Part shown: in pieces, positions 25,413-33,596 of the stretch | How positions within the stretch are numbered: the stretch's first letter is position 1 | How the letters are laid out: every line of letters starts with the position of its first letter | Assembly: GCA_047605265.1 (NCBI GenBank) | Contig: JASGFY010000015.1 | Coordinates: forward strand, 1-52,621 | DNA from: Solimonas sp047605265 | GTDB taxonomy: Bacteria; Pseudomonadota; Gammaproteobacteria; Nevskiales; Nevskiaceae | Direction: 5' to 3' | DNA length: 52,621 bases | The notes under the pieces: generated by a model | The model's input: only the letters and a program-made list of their open reading frames with translations | The model's database searches: none | What the model was told of the DNA's origin: nothing | Translations under genes and position numbers: made by a program

Positions 25413-26636
25413 ATGACTCAAACGCCTGAGCCCACGTCTGCAAGCTGGCCCGGCCCGCTGCACGGCGTGCGCGTGCTCGACTTCACGCGCGTGCTCGCCG
25501 GCCCGGCGGCGGCGCTGGCGCTCGCCGATCTCGGCGCCGAGGTGCTGAAGATCGAGCCGCCCGGCGGCGGCGACGACACGCGCACCTTTCCGCCGTTCCG
25601 CGGCGGCGAGAGCCACTATTTCATCAGCGGCAACCGCGGCAAGAAAAGCATCGTCATCGATCTCAAGAGCGAGGCCGGCGTCGCGCTCGCGCGCTCGCTC
25701 GCGGCGAAGTGCGACATCGTGCTCGAGAACTACCGGCCCGGCGTGATGGACCGGCTCGGGCTCGGCTACGAGGAACTGGCGAAGATCAATCCGCGCCTCA
25801 TCTACTGCGCGATCTCCGGTTTCGGCATGACCGGCCCGCTGCGTGACCGGCCGTCGTTCGACATCGTCGTGCAGGCGTTGTCCGGCGCGATGAGCGTCAA
25901 CGGCGAGTCCGGCGCGCTGCCGACCAAGCTCGGCATCCCGCTCGGCGATCTGGTCGGCGGCATCTATGGGCCGATCGGCATCCTCGCCGCGCTGCACGAG
26001 CGCAACGCCACCGGCCGCGGCCGGCTTATCGACGTCAGCCTGCTCGACGGCATGCTCGGCATGCTCGGCTATCTGGCGCAGCTCGCGTTTTTCACCGGCA
26101 CGGACCCGCAGCCGCAGGGTACGCAGCATCCGAACCTGGTGCCGTACGGCGCGTTTCCGGCCAAGGACGGATCGATCATCATCGCCTGCCTGACCAATGC
26201 CTTCTGGGGCCGCGTCTGCGCGGCCGTCGGCATGCCGGAGGCGACCGGCGATCCGCGCTTCGACTCGATCGAGAAGCGCCGCGACCACCGCACGCTGGTC
26301 AACGAGCTGATTGCCGGCCATACGCGGCGGAAGACCGTCGCCGAACTGGTCGAGACGCTGACACGATATGAAGTGCCGCACGCGCCGATTCTCGGCATCC
26401 GCGAAGCGCTCGCGCAGCCGCAGGCCGTCGCGCGCGAGATGGTCGTCGAGACCGAGCACGCGACGCTCGGGAAAATTCCGATCGTCAGCCGCTCGATCAA
26501 GTTTCCCGGCAGCCCGCAACCCGTGCCGGGCGCGCCGCCGGTGCTCGGCCAGCACACGGATGAAATCCTCAAGGACGTGCTCGGGCTGTCGGCCGAAGCA
26601 ATCGCGCAGCTGCGTGCGGGCAAGATCGTCGGCTGA
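25413..26636 (+). CDS. Class III CoA-transferase (CaiB/BaiF family)
   Basis: The 407-residue enzyme moves CoA between carboxylic acids. Family signatures are GVRVLDFTRVLAGPAAALALADLGAE near the N terminus, the catalytic aspartate D179 in LGIPLGDLVGGIYG, and the C-terminal APPVLGQHTDEIL. The ATG at 25413 has AGGAAG upstream; an ATG at 25386 lies at the edge of the repeat and lacks a ribosome site. With the ligase at 22500 it gives the cluster two independent ways to make CoA thioesters. Substrates in this family range from oxalate and carnitine to bile acids and benzylsuccinate. Confidence 0.9.
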   Translation: MTQTPEPTSASWPGPLHGVRVLDFTRVLAGPAAALALADLGAEVLKIEPPGGGDDTRTFPPFRGGESHYFISGNRGKKSIVIDLKSEAGVALARSLAAKCDIVLENYRPGVMDRLGLGYEELAKINPRLIYCAISGFGMTGPLRDRPSFDIVVQALSGAMSVNGESGALPTKLGIPLGDLVGGIYGPIGILAALHERNATGRGRLIDVSLLDGMLGMLGYLAQLAFFTGTDPQPQGTQHPNLVPYGAFPAKDGSIIIACLTNAFWGRVCAAVGMPEATGDPRFDSIEKRRDHRTLVNELIAGHTRRKTVAELVETLTRYEVPHAPILGIREALAQPQAVAREMVVETEHATLGKIPIVSRSIKFPGSPQPVPGAPPVLGQHTDEILKDVLGLSAEAIAQLRAGKIVG

Positions 26637-26675
26637 GTGAAGTTGTCCCTCGGGCGCGATTCGCCGATCATTGGA

Positions 26676-26687
26676 CAGCGCTGTTGA
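26676..26687 (+). promoter_or_regulatory. Regulon motif, copy E1
   Basis: The sequence cagcgctgttga, continuing to tt, matches 13 of 14 bases of the copy at 37217. It is flanked by a 9-bp direct repeat attggacag (26670-26678 and 26687-26695) and lies 70 bp before the SDR start at 26757. Confidence 0.45.
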
Positions 26688-26756
26688 TTGGACAGTGAAC
26701 CACGCCGTCCCGTCGCCGCCCGCAGAGGCGGCCGTCATCATTCCCGGAGGAAAACC

Positions 26757-27683
26757 ATGTCCGCGCTCAGATTCGACAACCGCGTCGCCGTCATCACCGG
26801 CTCGGGCCGCGGCCTCGGCCGCGCGTACGCCGAGCTGCTGGCGAGCCTCGGCGCCAGGGTCGTCGTCAACGACGTCGGCGGCAGCCTGAAGGGCGAGGGC
26901 GCGGACCTTGGGCCGGCGCAGGAAGTCGTCGATGCGATCAAGGCGGCCGGCGGCGAAGCGGTCGCCAACACCGATTCGGTGGCGACCGTCGAAGGCGGCC
27001 GCGCCATCATCCAGTCGGCGCTCGATCATTTCGGCCGCATCGACATTCTCATCCACAACGCCGGCAACGTGCGCCGCGCGCCGCTGCGCGAGATGAGCTA
27101 CGACGATTTCAACGCCGTGCTCGACGTGCATCTGCGCGGCGCCTTCCACGTCGTGCGCGAGGCGTTTCCGCGCATGTGCGACCAGAAATACGGCCGCATC
27201 GTGCTGACCTCGTCGGTCAGCGGCCTGTATGGCAACAAGCTGGTCGTCAATTACGCGACGTCGAAGACCGGCATGATCGGCCTCTGCAACGTCGCCGGCC
27301 TCGAAGGCGCCGAATACGGCGTCAAGTGCAACGTCATCGCGCCCGGCGCGGTGACGCGCATGGCGGAGGGCCTCGATACTTCGGTGTATCCGCCGATGGG
27401 CCCTGAGCTCGTCGCGCCGCTGGTGGCGTGGCTGTCGCACGAGAAGTGCAGCGTCAGCGGCGAGATTCTCAGCGCGATGGCCGGCCGCCTGTCGCGCCTG
27501 TACCTCGCCGAGACGCCGGGCGTCTACCGGCCGTCGTGGACGGTCGATGACGTCGACGCGAACATCGATGCGATCCGCGATACCCGCCGGGATCAATGGA
27601 TCCTGCCGCCGGTGCCGACGGGCCAGCCCGATCACATCCGCAAGAGCTTCGAGATGGCGCGCGCCGGCGGCGCGGGCGCCTGA
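26757..27683 (+). CDS. Short-chain dehydrogenase, MFE-2-like 3-hydroxyacyl-CoA dehydrogenase
   Basis: The 308-residue SDR has TGSGRGLG (14-21) for NAD(P), HNAGN (100-104), S152-S153 and the catalytic Y166-x3-K170 in NYATSKTG. The segment VVVNDVGGSLKGEG followed by DAIKAAGGEAVANTDSV is characteristic of the dehydrogenase domain of multifunctional enzyme type 2, which oxidises (R)-3-hydroxyacyl-CoA including steroid side chains. This matches the (R)-hydratase type MaoC protein upstream. CCCGGAGGAAAACC precedes the ATG. A regulon motif copy upstream suggests its own promoter. Confidence 0.88.
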   Translation: MSALRFDNRVAVITGSGRGLGRAYAELLASLGARVVVNDVGGSLKGEGADLGPAQEVVDAIKAAGGEAVANTDSVATVEGGRAIIQSALDHFGRIDILIHNAGNVRRAPLREMSYDDFNAVLDVHLRGAFHVVREAFPRMCDQKYGRIVLTSSVSGLYGNKLVVNYATSKTGMIGLCNVAGLEGAEYGVKCNVIAPGAVTRMAEGLDTSVYPPMGPELVAPLVAWLSHEKCSVSGEILSAMAGRLSRLYLAETPGVYRPSWTVDDVDANIDAIRDTRRDQWILPPVPTGQPDHIRKSFEMARAGGAGA

Positions 27684-28049
27684 CTTGCAGTCGACGGCGG
27701 TGAGATAACCCTCCTCGTCCATCGCGCCGAGATCGCTGCTGATGTCGTCGGCGCTGATCTTGCCGTCGATGATGCAGCTCGCGTAGTAAGCGTACAGCTT
27801 GCGCGCCGACAGCAGCGCGCCCTTGGGCCTCGATTCGGTGCCGCTCGTATAGAGCATCTGCACCGGCGCGTCCTCGGCGATCACGCCGCAGACTTCGATC
27901 ACGCCGCAGACTTCGGTGTTGCCGAGGATTCAGGCGATCTCGTCGGCCTTCAGCCTGAAGTTGATCGGCACCCGTATCGCGCCGAGCCGCGCCAACGCGA
28001 TGCGATCGCTCTGCGCGATGCCGCGCACCGCCGCGTCCTTGACAGCCAT
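27684..28049 (-). pseudogene. Decayed AMP-dependent acyl-CoA ligase
   Basis: On the minus strand from 28049 the translation gives IALARLGAIRVPINFRLKADEIA, a TGA stop, ILGNTEVCGVI (partly duplicated), VQMLYTSGTESRPKGALLSA and then GAMDEEGYLTAVDCK. These are, in order, the N-terminal, P-loop and C-terminal-hinge motifs of an adenylate-forming ligase that normally spans over 500 residues. The gene has lost several internal segments, gained an in-frame stop and an 18-bp tandem duplication, and its 3' end runs up to the SDR stop codon. It starts inside the palindrome at 28049-28073, so it was once controlled from that site. Confidence 0.8.
27879..27914. repeat. 18-bp tandem duplication in the pseudogene
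   Basis: The unit gatcacgccgcagacttc occurs twice in direct succession (27879-27896 and 27897-27914), encoding EVCGVI twice on the minus strand. Likely replication slippage in a gene no longer under selection. Confidence 0.85.
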
Positions 28050-28073
28050 TTACGTTACACAATATAACGTAAA
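28049..28073. promoter_or_regulatory. Palindromic operator before the LuxE/LuxC-like pair
   Basis: Perfect 9-bp arms tttacgtta (28049-28057) and taacgtaaa (28065-28073) with a 7-bp spacer. The right arm overlaps a tataac -10-like box. It lies 69 bp before the LuxE-like start and touches the ATG of the divergent pseudogene. The form suits a TetR dimer; the TetR gene at 30926 is a candidate. Confidence 0.65.
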
Positions 28074-28142
28074 CAGCTGGTCGGCCTGTGCCCTCCAGAC
28101 GAACGACGGCCACGTGCCCGTGGCCCTATCCGGAGGAGAACG

Positions 28143-29492
28143 ATGAGCAGCGCTGTGGAGCGTTTGACCCAGATGATCGATGCCGAAGACCGCTTCGATT
28201 ACCCGCATGCCGAGTTGCGCGGCACGCAGATCGAGGCGCTCGACGAGCGTTTCCAGGACCGCCGGCAGCGCATCAAGCTGCTCGCGCACCGCGCCGGAGA
28301 AGCCGGCGTCGGCGAGATCCGTTCGCGAGAGGACATGGTGCCGCTGCTGTTCCCGCACACCGCCTACAAGAGCTATCCGGAAAGCTTGCTGATCAACGGC
28401 CAGTGGGACCGGCTCGGCAAGTGGATGGGCACGATCGCCAGCCATCCGATCGAGAACGTCGACACCGCCGGCATCGACGGCATCGACGACTGGATCGCGC
28501 GGCTCGAAGCGCAGGGCCATTACGTTTCGTGTTCGAGCGGCACGACCGGTAAGTCGGCCATGCTGATCGCGTCCGACAAGGACATGGCGTGGTCGAAGCG
28601 CGACACGGTCGGCGTGTTCTCGTGGGGCTCCGGCGTCAAGCCGCAGCGCGACCGTCGCATGATGGGTCTCGCGCCGATCGCGCACGTGCCGAAGAACGTC
28701 GCGATCGGCGAAGCGCAGCAGGCGGCGTTCGGCGATCCGGCGCGCGAACACTACCGCTTGAACGTGCCGCCGATCACCGTCGGCCAGCTGACCAAAATGG
28801 TGGTGCTGCGCAAGAAGATGGCGGACGGCACGGCGCTGCCGGACGACATCGCCGATTTCGAGCGCACGTCGAAGCAGCGCCAGGAAACGCTGGATCGCGC
28901 GATGGTCGAAGCCGCCGAGGCGCTGGTGCGCTACCGCAGCGAGAAGCTCTACGTCTCCGGCCTGTGGAACGCGCTGTACCAGGTCGCCAGGCTCGTGCGC
29001 GACATGGGCTACGGCGGCAAGGATTTCCATCCGGACAACTGCATCTACGTCGGCGGCGGCCTTAAGCGCGCGCAACTGCCGCCCGACTACCAGCCGTTCG
29101 TGCACGAGACCTTCAACATTCCGGCCAACCGCAACTTCCAGAACTACAGCATGCAGGAGCTGAACTCCGGCATGCCCAGGTGCCAGAAGGGTGGCCGCTA
29201 TCACCTGCCGCCGTGGATCGTGCCGTTCATCCTCGACGAGAACGGCGATACCTTGCTGCCGCACACCGACGGCGAAATCGAAGGCCGTGCCGCGTTCTTC
29301 GATCTGTCGCTCGACGGCCGCTGGGGCGGCGTCATCACCGGCGACAAGATCTCGCTCGACTTCTCGCCGTGCGCCTGCGGCCACAAAGGGCCGTCAGTGC
29401 GCGACAACATCGTCCGCTACGCGGACATCAAGGGCGACGACAAGATCGGCTGCGCCGGCACCGTCGACGCCTACGTGAGGGGGCTGTCATGA
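28143..29492 (+). CDS. LuxE-like acyl-protein synthetase / PaaK-type adenylating enzyme
   Basis: The 449-residue protein belongs to the LuxE/PaaK branch of adenylate-forming enzymes. The nucleotide loop is C130-SSGTTGKS (131-138). The C terminus carries DFSPCACGHKGPS (C410, C412) and a further C437, in the region where LuxE holds its acyl-accepting cysteine. In bioluminescent bacteria LuxE activates a fatty acid as acyl-AMP, binds it to a cysteine and passes it to LuxC. CCGGAGGAGAACG is a strong ribosome site. It overlaps the next gene by ATGA, so the two are translationally coupled. It is longer than LuxE (about 370 residues). The native acid is unknown. Confidence 0.82.
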   Translation: MSSAVERLTQMIDAEDRFDYPHAELRGTQIEALDERFQDRRQRIKLLAHRAGEAGVGEIRSREDMVPLLFPHTAYKSYPESLLINGQWDRLGKWMGTIASHPIENVDTAGIDGIDDWIARLEAQGHYVSCSSGTTGKSAMLIASDKDMAWSKRDTVGVFSWGSGVKPQRDRRMMGLAPIAHVPKNVAIGEAQQAAFGDPAREHYRLNVPPITVGQLTKMVVLRKKMADGTALPDDIADFERTSKQRQETLDRAMVEAAEALVRYRSEKLYVSGLWNALYQVARLVRDMGYGGKDFHPDNCIYVGGGLKRAQLPPDYQPFVHETFNIPANRNFQNYSMQELNSGMPRCQKGGRYHLPPWIVPFILDENGDTLLPHTDGEIEGRAAFFDLSLDGRWGGVITGDKISLDFSPCACGHKGPSVRDNIVRYADIKGDDKIGCAGTVDAYVRGLS

Positions 29493-30907
29493 ATGCCCGA
29501 CTGAAGCAAAGCGCGGCGCAGAACGGCGCCGTGCTGCGGGTCGATCACTTCGTGCGCGGCCGCGCCGTCGCCGGCGGCGCCGTGCCGTACCGCTCGCGCG
29601 ATCTCGGCGTCGATTTCGCGACGCCGGAAATCCAGCTCAACGAACTGGTCGCGCCGCGCTCGGAACTGCCGCCGCTGCTCGACGTGCCGACCGCCGAGAT
29701 CATCCGCTTCCTCGTCGCTTGCGGCGAGCGCATGGTGCTGGAAAAGAACCCGCATCTGCAGGAAGCGCTGGAGCGCATCGTCGCCACCAATCCGCTGCCG
29801 CGCCGCGTCGTCGAGAACCTGTTCCGCCGCGCGCGCCACTTCCTCACCGAGGACGGCCTGCGCTGCAGCCTCGATTCGAACTTCGCCAACCCGGCGGCGC
29901 TCGACGGCTGGGTCGAGCGCGTCGACGGCCACGGCAACCGCGGCGCGATGCGCGCGTTCCCGTCGCGCATGATCCACATGCTGGCCGGCAACTCGCCGAC
30001 CGGCTGCATCTCGTCGATCGCGCAGGGCGCGCTGGTCAAGGCGATCAACATCTTCAAGATGCCGTCGAGCGATCCGTTCACCTGCGTGGCGATGCTGAAG
30101 ACGATGGCCGAGGTCGATGCCGATCACCCGGTCGTCAAATCGATGTCGGCGGTCTATTGGCGCGGCGGCGACGAGCGCATCGAACGCACGCTGTACCGCC
30201 CGCAGTACTTTGACCGAATTGTGGCCTGGGGCGGCGGCGACGCGATCAACAACGTCATCCGCTATCTCGGTCCCGGCCTGCAGCTCGTCTCGTTCGACCC
30301 CAAGACCTCGATCTCGATGATCGGCCCGCAGGGCTTCGCGTCCGACGCGGTGATCGCCGAGGTCGCCGAAACGGCGGCGGCCGACGTCACCGTGTTCAAC
30401 CAGGAAGCCTGCCTCGCCAGCCGCTTCATCTTCGTCGAAGGCGAGCGCGACGGCGTCGAGCGCTTCTGCGCGAAGCTGCACGAGCGCCTCGGCGTCGACC
30501 GCGACATGGCCTCGGCCGTCGCGCATCCGCTGCCGGCGGACGTGCGCGAGGAGATCGAGATGCTGCAGCTCGCCGGCGACGAGGCGCGCATCTGGGGACG
30601 GCCTGACGGCCGCGGCCTGGTGATCCTCAGCGACACGCCGGTCGATTTTCATCCGTCGAACAAGACCGCGAACGTCGTGCACGTGAAATCGCTCGACGAC
30701 GCGGTGAAGTACGTCAACGTCGCCACGCAGACCATCGGCATGTATCCGCCGCAGATCAAGCGCGCGATGCGCGACCGCCTCGCCAGCGCCGGCGCGCAGC
30801 GCGTCGTGCGCCTCGGCGGCGCCGCGAAGCACGTGATGGGCGGCCCGCACGACGCGATGTTCCCACTGCAGCGCTTCGTGCGCTGGATGTCGGACGAGGA
30901 CGCGTGA
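29489..30907 (+). CDS. LuxC-like acyl-CoA/acyl-protein reductase
   Basis: The 472-residue protein matches the LuxC acyl reductase family, which is related to aldehyde dehydrogenases and reduces an enzyme-bound thioester to the aldehyde with NADPH. Landmarks are IHMLAGNSPTG (162-172), WGGGDAINNVIRYLGPG (247-263) and the catalytic cysteine C308 in FNQEACLASRFIF. It begins within the stop codon of the LuxE-like gene. Together they form a two-protein carboxylate reductase, yet no luciferase alpha/beta genes are present. Here the pair may reduce an acid intermediate or work in reverse; this is inference. Confidence 0.87.
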   Translation: MNARLKQSAAQNGAVLRVDHFVRGRAVAGGAVPYRSRDLGVDFATPEIQLNELVAPRSELPPLLDVPTAEIIRFLVACGERMVLEKNPHLQEALERIVATNPLPRRVVENLFRRARHFLTEDGLRCSLDSNFANPAALDGWVERVDGHGNRGAMRAFPSRMIHMLAGNSPTGCISSIAQGALVKAINIFKMPSSDPFTCVAMLKTMAEVDADHPVVKSMSAVYWRGGDERIERTLYRPQYFDRIVAWGGGDAINNVIRYLGPGLQLVSFDPKTSISMIGPQGFASDAVIAEVAETAAADVTVFNQEACLASRFIFVEGERDGVERFCAKLHERLGVDRDMASAVAHPLPADVREEIEMLQLAGDEARIWGRPDGRGLVILSDTPVDFHPSNKTANVVHVKSLDDAVKYVNVATQTIGMYPPQIKRAMRDRLASAGAQRVVRLGGAAKHVMGGPHDAMFPLQRFVRWMSDEDA

Positions 30908-30925
30908 GCTCCGACTCGAGCTTGC

Positions 30926-31489
30926 CTACGACTCCGACGGCTGCGGCCTGGCGACCGGCTCGATCACCAGCACCTCGATGTAGCGCGCCACGCGCTCGAT
31001 CGGGTAATCCTCCGGCTGCGCCAGCCACCACGCGAGGATCTCGAACAGCGCGCTGACAGTGACCGCCGGCGTCAGGTCGATCGGCAGCCAGGGGTTGATG
31101 CGGCCGCGCCGGCCGGTGATCTCTTTCGCCGTGCGGATGAACTCGCCGCGCATCGCCGACGCCGCGCCGGCGGTCAGCAGCGCCGTCCACAGCGGGCGGC
31201 GTTCGTGCACGTGGCGGCAGATACCGAGCGCCGATTCGTGCGGCGCGAGAAATGGCAGCGACAGCAGCGCGTGGATTTCGTCGGCGGCAATATCGGCGAG
31301 CAGTTCCTGCGGGCTCGAGAACTGGCGGAAGAACACCGGATAGCTGACGCCGGCGGCGGTCGTGATGTCGCGGATCGAAATCTGCTCGAAAGGCTTCTGC
31401 CCGATCAGCGCGAGCAGGGCTTGGCGCAGCGCCAGGCGCGAGCGCACGGTGCGCGCGTCGTTGCGGCGGCTGGGCTTGGGGTCGGACAA
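30926..31489 (-). CDS. TetR-family transcriptional regulator
   Basis: The 187-residue regulator has a TetR DNA-binding domain (LALRQALLALIGQKPFEQISI, DITTAAGVSYPVFFRQFSSP) and an all-helical effector domain. It converges on the LuxC-like gene with 18 bp between stops and lies at the end of the minus-strand block that starts with the dehydrogenase at 37129. Candidate target sites are the palindrome at 28049-28073 or the motif shared by several promoters; neither is proven. Length is normal for the family. Confidence 0.88.
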   Translation of the reverse strand: MSDPKPSRRNDARTVRSRLALRQALLALIGQKPFEQISIRDITTAAGVSYPVFFRQFSSPQELLADIAADEIHALLSLPFLAPHESALGICRHVHERRPLWTALLTAGAASAMRGEFIRTAKEITGRRGRINPWLPIDLTPAVTVSALFEILAWWLAQPEDYPIERVARYIEVLVIEPVARPQPSES

Positions 31490-31673
31490 GTGGCGTCGCG
31501 GTGGTGGCTCTGCGCGCCATTATGCGCGAGCGCAGCCGTCGTCGAGGCGCGCGACGCCGGCGTGTCGTCCGCATCGCCGCTCGGCGGTTACCGCCGTTTC
31601 GCAACGGCACGATGGACCCTCATCGTTTCCGGCGGGTCCGACCCGGCTTGGCTGCCGCGGTTCGCGCAGAACT

Positions 31674-32681
31674 TCAGATCTCGATGCCGATCTTGCCGAA
31701 GCGCTCGCCGGCGTCGAGATGATGGAACGCGTCGGCGAGCCGTTCGAGCGGGAACGCGCGGTCGACGACGGGGCGGAGGTTCTGCGCCTCGATGGCGCGC
31801 ACCATGTCGAGCTGGTCACGGCGCGAGCCGACGGTCACGGCCTGCAGGCGCAGGCGCCTGGCCTGCACGATCGCGAACGGCATGGTGTCGATGTCGAAGC
31901 CGCCGACGGCGCCGATCAGCGCGATGTGCGCGCCGGTGCGCGCCGCCGCAAACGACTGCGCCAGCGTGCGCGGGCCGCCGACTTCGACGACGTGATCGAC
32001 GCCGAGGCCGCCGCTCAGCGCCAGCACTTCCGCTCCCCACTGCGCGTTCGCGCGGTAATGGACGACGTGATCGGCGCCGAGCGCTTTCAGCCGCGCGAGC
32101 TTGTCGTCGCTCGACGAGGTGGCGATGACGACGGCGCCGGCCGCCTTCGCGAACTGCAGCGCGAACAGCGACACGCTGCCGCTGCCGAGGACGAGCACGC
32201 GGTCGCCGGGGCGGACCGGGCCGTCGGTGACCAGCGCGCGCCACGCGGTGACGCCGGCGCAGGGCAGGGTCGCCGCCTCGAGCGGACTGAGGTTCCGCGG
32301 CGCGCGGGTGAAGTGCGCGGCGGGACGGGTCGCGAGCTCGCAGGCGAAACCGTCGGCCGGTCCGCCGGGGCTGTTGTCGAGCTCCGAGCGTTCCTTGTGG
32401 CCGTCGAGCCACTTCGGATGGAAGGTACTGATCACCGCGTCGCCGGTCTTGAACTCGCTGACGCCCTCGCCGACGGCGACGACGTCGCCTGCGCCGTCCG
32501 ACAGCGGAATCAAGCCGTCGGCGGCCGGGAAGTAGCCTTTGACGACGAGTGCGTCGCGGAAGTTGAGCGAGGCGGCGCGCAGGCGGACCTGGATTTCGCC
32601 GGGCCCCGGTGCTCTCGGTTCGAGCTCGTCGAGCCGCAGGTTTTCCAGCCCGGCGGGATGCTGCAGCCGTATCACGCGCAT
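31674..32681 (-). CDS. Zinc-independent MDR-family NAD(P)H oxidoreductase
   Basis: The 335-residue protein is a medium-chain dehydrogenase/reductase. It has the N-terminal GroES-like fold (LNFRDALVVKGYFPAADGLIPLSDGAG), the segment LPCAGVTAWRAL and the cofactor loop VLVLGSGSVSLFALQFAKAAGA. The cysteine-rich structural zinc loop is absent, as in quinone reductases and enoyl reductases, so reduction of a C=C or quinone is more likely than alcohol oxidation. The ATG at 32681 starts the conserved fold. It lies 32 bp downstream of the crotonase gene on the same strand, in one operon. Confidence 0.86.
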   Translation of the reverse strand: MRVIRLQHPAGLENLRLDELEPRAPGPGEIQVRLRAASLNFRDALVVKGYFPAADGLIPLSDGAGDVVAVGEGVSEFKTGDAVISTFHPKWLDGHKERSELDNSPGGPADGFACELATRPAAHFTRAPRNLSPLEAATLPCAGVTAWRALVTDGPVRPGDRVLVLGSGSVSLFALQFAKAAGAVVIATSSSDDKLARLKALGADHVVHYRANAQWGAEVLALSGGLGVDHVVEVGGPRTLAQSFAAARTGAHIALIGAVGGFDIDTMPFAIVQARRLRLQAVTVGSRRDQLDMVRAIEAQNLRPVVDRAFPLERLADAFHHLDAGERFGKIGIEI

Positions 32682-32713
32682 GTCGTCGCTCCCCCGTGCC
32701 GTCCCGCGGATCG

Positions 32714-33496
32714 TCAGCGCCCCGTCCACTGCGGCTTGCGTTTCTCGGCGAACGCGCGCGGGCCCTCCTGCGCATCAAAGCTCTTGTAGGTGACCTCGTG
32801 CGCGGCGCGCGCGGCCTGCAGCGCGGCGCCGCGGCCCATCTCGGTGGCGAGCATCACGGTCTCGCGGCCGGCCTTCACCGACAGCGGCGCGCCGTCGAGG
32901 ATTTCTTTCGCCAGATCGATCGCGGCGTCGAGCAGCGCGGCGGGCTCGGCGAGGCGGTTGACGAGGCCGATCTCGTAGGCGCGCTGCGCCGTGATCGGTT
33001 TTCCGGTGAGGATGATCTCCATCATGATCCGCTGCGGGATCATGTGGATCAGCGGCGCGGCCCACGGCGAGCCGCGGCCGACCTTCACCTCGGTGATCGC
33101 GAATTTCGCGGATGTAGCGGCGACGCAGAGATCGCAGGCCTGCGCGATCATCCAGCCGCCGGCGAACGCCACGCCGTTGACCGCGGCGATCGTCGGCTTG
33201 CTCAGCTCGATGTTGTCGTACGGCAGCGGGAACATCTCGCGCGGCGGCACCTGCAGGCCACGTTCGACCATTTCCTTCAGATCGCCGCCGGCGCAGAAGG
33301 CCTTGTCGCCGGCGCCGGTGAGGATCGCGATGCGCAGCGCATCGTCATGCTCGAAACGCTCCCACGCGGCGCGCAGGCCGTCGCGCACTTCACGGCTGAG
33401 ACAGTTGCGCTGCTCCGGGCGGTTGATCGTGATGAGGGCGATGCCGTCGGGACGGGCGTCGAAGAGGACGGCCGGATTCGAGGTGTCGGTGGTCAT
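32714..33496 (-). CDS. Enoyl-CoA hydratase/isomerase-family protein
   Basis: The 260-residue crotonase has the usual layout: ITINRPEQRNCLS, oxyanion-hole GDKAFCAGGDLKEM and NGVAFAGGWMIAQACD. Of the two catalytic glutamates in hydratases, the first aligns with M116 (GGWMIAQ in place of GGGCEL) while the second is present as E136 in FAITEVKVG. Single-glutamate crotonases usually act as isomerases, hydrolases or ring-cleaving enzymes rather than simple hydratases. It lies between the CoA-transferase/lyase pair and the MDR reductase in a minus-strand operon, which fits processing of a CoA-bound intermediate. Confidence 0.88.
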   Translation of the reverse strand: MTTDTSNPAVLFDARPDGIALITINRPEQRNCLSREVRDGLRAAWERFEHDDALRIAILTGAGDKAFCAGGDLKEMVERGLQVPPREMFPLPYDNIELSKPTIAAVNGVAFAGGWMIAQACDLCVAATSAKFAITEVKVGRGSPWAAPLIHMIPQRIMMEIILTGKPITAQRAYEIGLVNRLAEPAALLDAAIDLAKEILDGAPLSVKAGRETVMLATEMGRGAALQAARAAHEVTYKSFDAQEGPRAFAEKRKPQWTGR

Positions 33497-33545
33497 GGCG
33501 TATTGGCGTTCGGTGTTGGGGCGAAGTGCGGAACGTCGGCTGCGC

Positions 33546-33594
33546 CGACGCCCTCACTCTGACCCTCTCCCGCGCGCGGGAGAGGGAATCGAAA
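33546..33594. repeat. Dispersed CCCTCTCCCGC inverted repeat
   Basis: A hairpin of ccctctcccgcg/cgcgggagaggg lies between the CoA-transferase stop and the crotonase start on the minus strand. Third member of the family seen at 14865 and 25258; it may attenuate transcription within the operon. Confidence 0.65.
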
Positions 33595-33596
33595 TA

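Noticed and set aside
22389..27902. Very long open frame on the minus strand opposite the ligase, MaoC, CaiB and SDR genes
   Set aside because: It is a GC-bias shadow: low-complexity Arg/Ala/Asp-rich translation without domains, opposite four genes with clear motifs. Only its first part belongs to the ligase pseudogene.
28143..30907. Bioluminescence operon
   Set aside because: LuxC- and LuxE-like genes are present, but no luciferase alpha/beta subunits or LuxD; the only luciferase-like sequence is a deleted remnant of another branch.
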